From Balneolales bacterium (GTDB taxonomy: Bacteria > Bacteroidota > Rhodothermia > Balneolales > Natronogracilivirgulaceae): a stretch of 12,756 nt of DNA. The stretch is from the NCBI GenBank assembly GCA_007133875.1, contig SLLW01000404.1, forward strand, positions 1 through 12,756, given 5' to 3'. Positions within the stretch are counted from its first letter, which is position 1, and each line of letters opens with the position of its first letter. Under the pieces are notes generated by a model. The model ran no database searches. It saw nothing but the letters and a program-made list of their open reading frames with translations, and had not been told where the DNA came from. The translations under genes were made by a program, and so were the position numbers. Positions 1-6,633 of this stretch are shown in pieces.

Positions 1-551
1 CCTGCCGGTATAAGGGAAAGATCAATCAGCCCGAGCATGGGATGATTCAGTGGCAGTTCCTCCCACAAAATGCGTGTCTGACCCGGCGGGAACCCGCGTT
101 GCGAAACCGTCGCCATATTTCCGGGACCATAATCCCTGATATTGGCAAAGGTATATCTGTCAATGAGATAGGCTGCCGACTCCTGCCGGCTTGCACGGAT
201 CAGGACAGGATCAATGGACTGAATCTGGACCGGTTGCTGATGATCCGGTTTCTCGATCCGGGGGGCAAGAATTCGCAGCTCTTCAAGGACAAGCGTATCG
301 GCCGGGGTGGTGATGGAGGCGGGTGTGGCATTTCCGGACCCGTACGGGATAAGGGTTGAGCCGGAACCGGCGAAAACTTTGGCTGTGGAGGACCAGCCGG
401 CCGTCGCCAGCAGCAGTATCGCGGCAATAGCAAGCGCGCGCACTCCACCCAGAGAAAACGAGTTAAAACCGGGAATGTCAAAAAATAAACAGCGTGAGCG
501 GACACGGTCCACCGGATAAACAATCTGGATTTTCATTACGTGTCGTAACAT
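1..551 (-). CDS. btuB: BtuB-like TonB-dependent receptor, N-terminal part (runs off left edge)
   Basis: This is an open frame without a stop from 551 down to the window edge, about 183 codons. It encodes an outer-membrane receptor that would import cobalamin or a related corrinoid using TonB energy. After a hydrophobic signal-peptide-like segment (RALAIAAILLLATAG) comes a TonB-box-like stretch (LEELRILAPRIE). A plug domain follows with the motifs SRQES, QRGFPPGQTRILW and LPLNHPMLGLIDLSLIPA, which are typical of BtuB-like plugs. The beta-barrel lies outside the window. The start is uncertain. ATG 551 and ATG 536 are in frame, with a stop just upstream of 551, but both give a long n-region before the hydrophobic core. 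GTG 443 would give a conventional signal peptide. Only a weak GGGAG precedes the ATGs. The cobalamin riboswitch in the leader supports the substrate assignment, which is otherwise inferred from the family. Confidence 0.82.
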   Translation of the reverse strand, partial: MLRHVMKIQIVYPVDRVRSRCLFFDIPGFNSFSLGGVRALAIAAILLLATAGWSSTAKVFAGSGSTLIPYGSGNATPASITTPADTLVLEELRILAPRIEKPDHQQPVQIQSIDPVLIRASRQESAAYLIDRYTFANIRDYGPGNMATVSQRGFPPGQTRILWEELPLNHPMLGLIDLSLIPA

Positions 552-560
552 ACGTCAGCT

Positions 561-580
561 TTAACTCCCGAAAGCTTCGG
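561..580 (-). promoter_or_regulatory. Candidate riboswitch expression platform hairpin over the ribosome-binding region
   Basis: Just 3' of the B12 box the minus strand can form CCGAA-GCT-TTCGG (568-580). Its 3' arm runs into GGGAG, the only Shine-Dalgarno-like element before the ATG at 551. No U-tract follows the hairpin, so translational rather than transcriptional control is the better reading. The hairpin is seen directly. Its role is inferred. Confidence 0.45.
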
Positions 581-583
581 TTT

Positions 584-766
584 CCAACATCTGGCAGGTC
601 TCCTGACTCCATCCCCGGATCGAACGGCCTTCCCATTCCGGAGGTGCCGGAACAGTGGCTGAGGCGGGTTTCGATCGCACATCGGATGTTACAGTTGCGG
701 GTACAGCTCCCGGATTTCACGGGATTCCCTTTTCACTTCCACGGTGGAAGAACCAAATGTGATTGG
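584..766 (-). ncRNA. Cobalamin (adenosylcobalamin-type) riboswitch
   Basis: Read on the minus strand, the segment has all the hallmark blocks of the cobalamin riboswitch in order. These are the GGGAATCCCGTGAAAATC-like core (around 695-728, here GGGAATCCCGTGAAATCC), CCCGCAACTGT (689-699 region), GCCACTG (653-659), GGAAGGC (625-635 region) and the B12 box AGTCAGGAGACCTGCC (593-608). The closing helix P1 can be drawn between 753-766 and 584-594, with CATTTGG pairing to CCAGATG and CCAA pairing to TTGG around a small bulge. It ends about 30 nt before the first possible start codon of the receptor gene. In this family, cobalamin binding normally shuts off expression of the downstream transporter. 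Confidence 0.93.
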
Positions 767-975
767 TTTGATGATAGCCAGATCACACCGGATATGCAAT
801 ACCGGGTAAATGATATTTTTCGGACTAACGACATTAACGTATTGACCGCCATATTTTTACAATTATGGCCATGGTTGACGGAATATTCAATAATTTGATT
901 TCTGTATCATTCATCTGTTATCAACTTTATTAAAACTCGCTTTTTCCCTTCCCATCTTACCACCTTGTCCCGGCT
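767..975. other. Non-coding stretch between riboswitch and small ORF
   Basis: AT-rich sequence with stops in all frames at short intervals. Apart from the candidate promoter at 771-799, no coding potential, terminator or repeat could be supported. Confidence 0.5.
771..799 (-). promoter_or_regulatory. Candidate promoter of the riboswitch-receptor transcript
   Basis: On the minus strand TTGCAT (794-799) and TATCAT (771-776) are separated by 17 nt. Transcription would start near 764, right at the 5' edge of the riboswitch. The match is sigma70-like rather than the Bacteroidota TAnnTTTG form, so confidence rests mainly on the position. Confidence 0.35.
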
Positions 976-1107
976 TTATTTAATCATTTCGACGTTTCCG
1001 TTTAATCCGTCAACGATGATACGTTTTAACTCCCCGAGAACGCGACGGTAACTCTGGAGGAATTCGATATGTTGGGATGCAGGGTGGAAAAACTTGAATG
1101 CATACAT
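976..1107 (-). CDS. Possible small protein, 43 residues, unknown function
   Basis: ATG at 1107 opens a 43-codon frame ending in TAA at 976. The product has an aromatic N-terminus (MYAFKFFHP), a likely amphipathic helix (IEFLQSYRRVLGELKRI) and ends in a Lys. It has no signal peptide or membrane segment. Codon use is balanced and resembles the neighbouring genes. An AT-rich sequence precedes the ATG, with no Shine-Dalgarno. I do not recognise a family. It could be a genuine small gene, the remnant of a longer one, or a chance frame. It lies in an 820 bp gap otherwise empty of genes. Confidence 0.3.
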   Translation of the reverse strand: MYAFKFFHPASQHIEFLQSYRRVLGELKRIIVDGLNGNVEMIK

Positions 1108-1374
1108 GTTATTTATTAATATTATCAACAACTTAATCACAAGTTACAATTTATAAATACTAAACGGGTATGTATCCGTAAGGCTAAAATACCGCTTGCG
1201 ACGCAGACACCACTTCGGCACACATTCGTGCACTGATATCACCTGATACCTTCAAGAGGTAGTCCTGCATAATAATAATCAGGATGTGTCCATTTTAGCC
1301 TGCGATCAGCAATCCTCACGACACACGCTTCGCTTCGGCAAAGTCTCCCCAAACACTCATGTAATCCCTGTTTT
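1108..1374. other. Non-coding leader region upstream of the beta-helix gene
   Basis: No gene could be supported here. The stretch contains a 10-bp perfect inverted repeat (1181-1190 with 1292-1301) that encloses smaller possible hairpins: GCAC-ACATTC-GTGC near 1219-1232 and TCCTG-N12-CAGGA near 1263-1284. The promoter of the downstream gene should lie here, but no convincing -33/-7 or -35/-10 pair was found. Confidence 0.45.
1181..1301. repeat. Long-spaced inverted repeat AGGCTAAAAT / ATTTTAGCCT
   Basis: The arms at 1181-1190 and 1292-1301 are perfectly complementary over 10 bp and are separated by 101 nt. They may close a structured leader RNA of the beta-helix gene, or may be a chance match in AT-rich sequence. 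Confidence 0.35.
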
Positions 1375-4248
1375 ATGCATTCATTCCGACATCACTCCCC
1401 CACTTCCGTCAACGTAAACCCCCTGAGGACACTTATGGCAATGCTATTTGTCATTGTCATGCCATATGCCGGCTCAGTTACGGCGAATGAAAATTCATTC
1501 GTCTCCGACAACTGCGACCATACGGTAGCCGGCAACGGGGCTATCCAGGACGCCATCGATTCGGCATTATCAGGGGAGTCCATCTGCATTGAATCCGGCA
1601 CATTTGAAGAGGAACTTGAAATCACCACATCCGATCTTATCCTCCGGCCCGCCGATGCCAATGCCGAACCTGTTTTAGAGGGTGGCTCCAACGGAATTCT
1701 GATCGACAGAGCCGATAACACAGTCATTGAGGGTCTGACTATTCAAGGTTTCGACGGAGATGGCATCATGGTGGACAGCAGTTTCGGGGCTGTAATTCAC
1801 AAAAATAACCTTACCGACAACCGCATTGCGATCAACGTGTTTGAGTCCGGCAATCTTCATATTCTCGAAAACGAAATCACGGATCAACAGTCAGTTCGCA
1901 ATCAGGGATTTGGTATAGAGATTACGAGTTCGGACTCAACTGTTATCGAAAAGAATGTAATCAGTGATAATCCGGCCGACGCTGTACATTTACTCAACTC
2001 CTCTCATATAACCCTGCAGGATAATGAGATCAGCGACAACTCCGATTCGGGAGTGTATGTATATCAGTCAGCCAACGCCACGCTGATCGGAAACACCATT
2101 GCGGATAACAATGATTACGGAATATTTCTGGATGAGCAATCACATGAGGCAACCCTGCTTGATAATACCATTACCGGCCATGACGCAGATATTTACATGA
2201 TCGAATCTGCTTTCGCAACGATCAACGGAAATGAGATGGACAACGGGCTGGTCATCGATCCGGACAATATCCGTTTCGACTTCAACGCCGGGGAGACCTA
2301 CTTCAGTCACTCCATAGAAAATAATACCGTAAATGGCGGTGAACTTTTCTACGGGGAAAATATATCCTCGGAAGATGTACCCGGTGATGCCGAGCAGGTC
2401 ATCATCCATAATTCAAACGACATCTCCCTGTCCGACCTCTCATTTTCGGATGTGGCGATAGGGCTCCAGGTATCATACAGCCACCGAATCTCACTTACCA
2501 ATATCACCGCCGAAAACCATGTGTTTGAGGGAGTCCGGCTGGTTGTGGCCAACAATGCGACGGTTGAGGAGAGCACATTCAACGAAAACGGTACCGACGG
2601 ACTGATGCTGGAGTCGTGTGAAAATGCCCTGGTAGCCCATAACAGCGCCGCTGGCAATGGTGACCGCGGCTTGGTACTGTTCTGGTCACCCGAGTCAACA
2701 TTTGACAACAACACGGCAACAGACAACAGCGAGGAAGGCATCCACCACACTAACTCCAATGATGGTGTGGTTCGCAACAACACGGCCACCGGAAATCGAA
2801 GGGGAATACGGGTGGGCCGATCTGCTGACATGGTCATTCATAGCAACACAGCAAACGAGAATGTGGCAATAGGAATGAGCATCGGACTGGTGAGACGTTC
2901 TGAAATTACCGACAATACCACGATGAACAATGGGAGTTCCGGCATGGAAACGGTGAACCTGGAGCGGGACGCCTTAATTACCGGGAATGAATCTACCAAT
3001 AACGGAATCAGTGGGTTTCGGATAGGTACCAGTACTAACGTTGACAGTGATGTCATAATGAAAAACAATACACTCAGTCACAATTCACTGCATGGTGCCC
3101 AATTTATGATATCAGACGGCGTGGAATTCTCCGAAAATGTCATTGAGGAAAATGGCGGACACGGCATTAATATCGGCGGTAATACGGAAAGTCCAAGGAT
3201 CAAGGAAAACTTGATCTCGGATAATGAAGGCAATGGAATTTACATCGGAAACCGCCATTACTGGGCCAGAATTGAAGCCAATGTGGTTTCAGGCCATGAG
3301 GTGGACCTTTGGATGGAGGAGCTGACTGTCGGGCAGATCATTACCGAAAATGAGTTTGAGACCGGTATTTTTATTGAAGGGGATGAGTCCGAAAACTTTA
3401 GACAGAATATCACAAACAATACCGTGAACGGTAAAGAGCTGTATTTCTCCAGCAGGGAGGATACCGTCGAAATTCCGGAAGATCCGGGGCAGGTAATTGT
3501 CAATAGCGGCGGTTATGTTGTTATCGAAGATCTGGATCTGGAGCAGGTTGCGGCAGGTATTCAGGTCGCTTTTTCGGATACACTGATCATACGTAATACC
3601 AATATATCACACACCAAGGTGGCCTTGAACCTAACCGGCAATGAATATGCTGTCATCGAAGAAAATATGTTTACCAATAGTGAAACCGGCGTACTGTTGC
3701 AGGGTGCATATGCTCCTGACATTTTCGAGGAAAACGAGATACATTCGAATGAAGATGTCGGACTCGATGCAGACAACATGGATGTCATCGTGGATGCCCG
3801 CAACAACTGGTGGGGCAGCGAGTCGGGTCCATCAGGCGGAGAGGAGGACCCGGAAACGGGTGCTGAAGCAGTGGGAAGCGGTGATGTAATCAGCGGATCG
3901 GTCCGGTTTGACCCGTGGCTGAGTCAAGGCACCGTGCCGACTTATGCCTCTGATAATGGAGAGGAGGACTTGCAGGAGCAACCTGTGGCATTTGAGCTGC
4001 ATCAGAACTATCCGAATCCGTTCAACCCGTCCACACAGATTCACTATTCCCTGCCGGAGCAGGCTCGCGTGAGACTGGACGTGTACAATGTGCTCGGAGA
4101 GCGGGTGACGACCCTGGTGGATGAGCAACAAAATCCAGGCCACCATGAGGTGACTTTTGATGCCGGCGGCTTTTCAAGTGGTGTCTATCTGTACCGGATT
4201 CAATCTGGCACATTTGTCGAGAGTCGACAGATGCTGCTCATCAAATAA
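1375..4248 (+). CDS. Secreted right-handed parallel beta-helix protein with T9SS type A sorting domain
   Basis: The 957-residue product has a signal peptide (hydrophobic LMAMLFVIVMPYAGS, residues 20-34). A very long right-handed parallel beta-helix (residues 60-815) follows, made of irregular repeats rich in NN and N-I/V-I-x-N patterns. Two NosD/CASH-like modules (about 262-372 and 634-737) share NTVNGxEL, DxxQVI and VAxGxQV. The helix ends in the common closing motif NNWWGSESGPSGG (residues 810-822) and SVRFDPWL. Residues 873-957 form a type A C-terminal sorting domain (HQNYPNPFNPSTQIHYSLP, then LDVYNVLGERVTTLVD, SGVYLYRIQSG). The protein is therefore expected to cross the outer membrane by T9SS and be anchored or released. 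Beta-helix proteins of this sort act on or bind polysaccharides, but no catalytic residues could be identified. ATG 1435 is an alternative start with a good GAGGA five bases upstream, but it would leave a signal peptide with no positive n-region. Confidence 0.9.
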   Translation: MHSFRHHSPTSVNVNPLRTLMAMLFVIVMPYAGSVTANENSFVSDNCDHTVAGNGAIQDAIDSALSGESICIESGTFEEELEITTSDLILRPADANAEPVLEGGSNGILIDRADNTVIEGLTIQGFDGDGIMVDSSFGAVIHKNNLTDNRIAINVFESGNLHILENEITDQQSVRNQGFGIEITSSDSTVIEKNVISDNPADAVHLLNSSHITLQDNEISDNSDSGVYVYQSANATLIGNTIADNNDYGIFLDEQSHEATLLDNTITGHDADIYMIESAFATINGNEMDNGLVIDPDNIRFDFNAGETYFSHSIENNTVNGGELFYGENISSEDVPGDAEQVIIHNSNDISLSDLSFSDVAIGLQVSYSHRISLTNITAENHVFEGVRLVVANNATVEESTFNENGTDGLMLESCENALVAHNSAAGNGDRGLVLFWSPESTFDNNTATDNSEEGIHHTNSNDGVVRNNTATGNRRGIRVGRSADMVIHSNTANENVAIGMSIGLVRRSEITDNTTMNNGSSGMETVNLERDALITGNESTNNGISGFRIGTSTNVDSDVIMKNNTLSHNSLHGAQFMISDGVEFSENVIEENGGHGINIGGNTESPRIKENLISDNEGNGIYIGNRHYWARIEANVVSGHEVDLWMEELTVGQIITENEFETGIFIEGDESENFRQNITNNTVNGKELYFSSREDTVEIPEDPGQVIVNSGGYVVIEDLDLEQVAAGIQVAFSDTLIIRNTNISHTKVALNLTGNEYAVIEENMFTNSETGVLLQGAYAPDIFEENEIHSNEDVGLDADNMDVIVDARNNWWGSESGPSGGEEDPETGAEAVGSGDVISGSVRFDPWLSQGTVPTYASDNGEEDLQEQPVAFELHQNYPNPFNPSTQIHYSLPEQARVRLDVYNVLGERVTTLVDEQQNPGHHEVTFDAGGFSSGVYLYRIQSGTFVESRQMLLIK

Positions 4249-4284
4249 GGAAAAATCCAAAAATCTTTGCTTGACACGTTTTGG

Positions 4285-4314
4285 CACCCTGCGGAAAATA
4301 TTCCCTGCAGGGTG
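4285..4314 (+). terminator. Hairpin terminator between convergent genes
   Basis: CACCCTGC (4285-4292) pairs with GCAGGGTG (4307-4314), giving an 8-bp stem. The loop can add a GGAA/TTCC inner helix. AATTTTAT follows on the plus strand, so it fits a terminator for the beta-helix gene. It lies between the two stop codons and may also stop minus-strand transcription, although that side lacks a clear U-tract. Confidence 0.65.
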
Positions 4315-4321
4315 AATTTTA

Positions 4322-6550
4322 TCAAAATGTATACCGGTAACTGATCCGGATATTCCGGCCCATCATCGGAATGTCACGCTGTTCGATGCGCGACAGATGG
4401 TCGCGCCAGGTGATATCGAACAAATTATCTCCCGAAAGGGTGATGTGATGCAGGCCCGTTGTCCCGAGTCTCGCTCCAACAGATGCATTGGTTAATGTAT
4501 ACTCATCCGTTTTTTCTTCGGATTCTGCGGTACGATTTTGGGTAAAAACCCGTCGTATGCCAATAGCGGCCCACCATTTCCCTATATCATATTCCGTTCG
4601 GGCTGACAACCGGACCGGCGGCATAAACGGAAGTGCTTGACGGGAGTTATCGCTCAGCTCACTTCCGTGGATATAATCCGCTTGCAGCGAAAGGTTCCAT
4701 CGTTCCGTTGGGTTATATTTTGCCAGCGCTTCTCCTCCCAGAATTTCCGCATCCGAGCTGTAGTACTCCAGGATAGGATATCCCCTGTCAGGTTCATAGT
4801 TTCCGGTAGGCCGCAGAGAGATATAATTGGTAATGCGGTTTCCAAAAAGAGCCATGTGCAACTGCCATCTGTCAGAATGATAATCCATAAAAAGATCCAA
4901 TCCGTAACCGACTTCATTGTCAAGATTCTCATCCCCTACTTCATAAGCTCCCGCTGCAAAATGAATAGCATCTGCAAAGAGTTCTTCAAGAGAAGGGGTC
5001 CGATGTGCACGTGAGAGTTGAATCCCTGCTACGAGGCTTCGGGTCAGCGGTCCGCTGATACCGATTGATGCAGCCCAGACCCCATGATTACAGACTGTCC
5101 CGGCAGCAGGAAAATCAGCATTTGATATGGCTTTGATTCGGTTCCACTCAAGGCGAACCCCACTCTGAAAGTTCCAGTTATGAGGCAGCCTGATCTCTTC
5201 AATGAGATATCCAGCGACGGTAATACCACGGGCATCCGGTGTCAAGGCCTCATCTCCCCCTACAGAAACATCCCGCCATTCGAATGTCATTCCGGCAGTC
5301 CCGTTATCAATCCATCCGTGCGAGCCGTGCTGAAACAGGAGATCGGATTGAAAGAAGTGATGATCGATAGCTAATTCGAGATCTTCATTGATCAGTTTGT
5401 TGTCTTCATATTCGTACTCGACCTCTTCATGGGTATAGTAATTATATACGATCCGTGCTTCCAGTGCTTCGAGAAAATCTCTTTCCATTTTGTGGTGTGA
5501 AACCCCTTGTACCGAAATTCGTTGCATAGCAAGCTTCACCTCTTCATCCTGATTAAAAGGATCCTCCGGTATCCCGTACTGCTTATCGGTAAACTGGATG
5601 GAGCCACCCGAAAACCCGTTAGCATGTCGCCATGTTCCCCCGGTCGCTAAACTTGTTGAGCGGGAATCTGATCCCGGTATTTCACCAACAGGAGTTTGCA
5701 TGTTTCCGGTGTTACGCAAACTGCTTCTAATAGTAAATGCCTTGTTATCAGATCCGTGGGTCAGACGTAAATTTCCGTTTAGAGATTCTGTTCCCGATTG
5801 TCCCTCGGCACCAAAATAGCCGCTGATTCCGTTGGCCCACAGATTTGGTATATCACCTGTGTGGACATTCACGATTCCTCCCATAGCACTGGAGCCGTAC
5901 ATCAGGCTGGCCGGGCCGCGGACAATATCCACACGATCAACGGTAGCTGGATCAATGATCACCGCATGATCGTGTCCGGTAGCTGAAAAGTCGCCCACTT
6001 TCATTCCGTTCTGCAGCACCTGGATACGCTCTCCATCCATTCCCCGAACCACCGGCCGCGCCGGGGCATGTCCCATGGATCGCATCGCCACACCTGACTC
6101 ACCATCCAGCAATGTTCCGATAGATGAAGTGTTTCGCTGCTGGATTTCAACAGCGGTGTATGTTTGCGTAGGCTGATAGCGGGATATTCGGTCAAAAAGT
6201 TTTCCGGATACCAAAAGTTCTTCTGTTTGTATGATGGTTAATTCCAGGGTGATCATTAATGTCTTTTCTGCATCTTCCGGTAACGTTATGGTTTTTTCCA
6301 ACGTCTGATATCCCAGATACCGCACAACCAACACCCAGTAACCGTCACCCGGGCTGGATATTTCAAAATATCCGGAATGATTCGTAACGGTTCCTGTTTC
6401 CTGTGCTGGAAGCCAGATTGATGCCCCCGATAGCGGTTCTTCATCAGCACTGGTGACATACCCTGATATGGTTTGCGCAGACAAGGGATTTGTCATCAAT
6501 AAAATCGTAATAAAAAGAGGTATATATAGATAGTATGATAGTTTGCACAT
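4322..6550 (-). CDS. TonB-dependent receptor, ZnuD-like metal receptor (paralogue 1)
   Basis: A complete 742-residue outer-membrane receptor. It has a signal peptide (residues 1-25, ...NPLSA^Q) and a carboxypeptidase-regulatory-like domain (27-108; GYVTSADEEPLSGASIW, then YLGYQTLEKTI). A TonB-box-like EELLVSG (110-116) follows, then the plug (125-235; RPVVRGMDGERIQVLQNG, DRVDIVRGPASLMYGSSAMGG). The beta-barrel ends in the canonical C-terminal Phe (ISYRYTF). The order of motifs, including DHAV before the VDRVDIVRGP segment, the loop YGIPEDPFNQDEE (about 325-337) and the final DHLSRIEQ/GRN strand, matches ZnuD-type metal receptors. The substrate is inferred from the divergent tro/mnt-type ABC operon: Mn(II), Zn(II) or an Fe complex. 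It follows its paralogue by 83 nt and could be co-transcribed with it, but also has its own promoter-like sequence (6601-6630). Confidence 0.9.
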   Translation of the reverse strand: MCKLSYYLYIPLFITILLMTNPLSAQTISGYVTSADEEPLSGASIWLPAQETGTVTNHSGYFEISSPGDGYWVLVVRYLGYQTLEKTITLPEDAEKTLMITLELTIIQTEELLVSGKLFDRISRYQPTQTYTAVEIQQRNTSSIGTLLDGESGVAMRSMGHAPARPVVRGMDGERIQVLQNGMKVGDFSATGHDHAVIIDPATVDRVDIVRGPASLMYGSSAMGGIVNVHTGDIPNLWANGISGYFGAEGQSGTESLNGNLRLTHGSDNKAFTIRSSLRNTGNMQTPVGEIPGSDSRSTSLATGGTWRHANGFSGGSIQFTDKQYGIPEDPFNQDEEVKLAMQRISVQGVSHHKMERDFLEALEARIVYNYYTHEEVEYEYEDNKLINEDLELAIDHHFFQSDLLFQHGSHGWIDNGTAGMTFEWRDVSVGGDEALTPDARGITVAGYLIEEIRLPHNWNFQSGVRLEWNRIKAISNADFPAAGTVCNHGVWAASIGISGPLTRSLVAGIQLSRAHRTPSLEELFADAIHFAAGAYEVGDENLDNEVGYGLDLFMDYHSDRWQLHMALFGNRITNYISLRPTGNYEPDRGYPILEYYSSDAEILGGEALAKYNPTERWNLSLQADYIHGSELSDNSRQALPFMPPVRLSARTEYDIGKWWAAIGIRRVFTQNRTAESEEKTDEYTLTNASVGARLGTTGLHHITLSGDNLFDITWRDHLSRIEQRDIPMMGRNIRISYRYTF
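4324..4375. repeat. 3'-end direct repeat, copy 1 (52 bp identical)
   Basis: These 52 bases are identical to 6636-6687 and cover the last codons of the first receptor gene. The similarity continues for about 60 more bases with only a few substitutions. The paired segment encodes the C-terminal beta-strand of both paralogues. Confidence 0.9.
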
Positions 6551-6600
6551 AGTCGATCCATGACAGATTCTTGTTGTATGATCGCCGGCAAACTATTTTA

Positions 6601-6630
6601 TTTATATGAAGTCTAAATTAAGATAGGCAA
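6601..6630 (-). promoter_or_regulatory. Candidate promoter of TBDR paralogue 1
   Basis: On the minus strand TTGCCT (6625-6630) and TATAAA (6601-6606) are spaced by 18 nt, about 50 nt before the ATG at 6550. The -35 element lies inside the candidate metal-repressor site at 6617-6632. This suggests the second receptor in the tandem can be expressed on its own. The match is by eye only. Confidence 0.4.
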
Positions 6631-6632
6631 AA
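6617..6632. promoter_or_regulatory. Candidate DtxR/MntR-type operator, site 2
   Basis: TTTTGCCTATCTTAAT (minus strand) matches site 1 (8888-8903, plus strand TTTTGTCTTGCCTAAA) at 12 of 16 positions. It covers the candidate -35 element of the downstream receptor gene. Its own dyad symmetry is weak. A 6-bp inverted repeat TAAATT/AATTTA (6614-6619, 6631-6636) flanks it. Confidence 0.35.
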
Positions 6633-6633
6633 T

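Noticed and set aside
200..523. Minus-strand open frame rich in Pro and Arg
   Set aside because: It is out of frame with the BtuB-like plug motifs, which are read clearly in the overlapping frame starting at 551/536.
494..898. Plus-strand open frame of 134 codons
   Set aside because: It lies antisense to the cobalamin riboswitch and the receptor start. Its codons follow the RNA motif rather than any protein pattern, and no domain is visible.
1186..1374. Second riboswitch upstream of the beta-helix gene
   Set aside because: None of the conserved blocks of cobalamin, TPP, FMN, SAM or Mn (yybP-ykoY) riboswitches could be found. Only generic hairpins are present.
1375..4248. Tandem DNA repeats in the beta-helix gene
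   Set aside because: The Asn-rich coils repeat only at the level of protein pattern. No tandem repeat of DNA units or phase-variable tract was seen.
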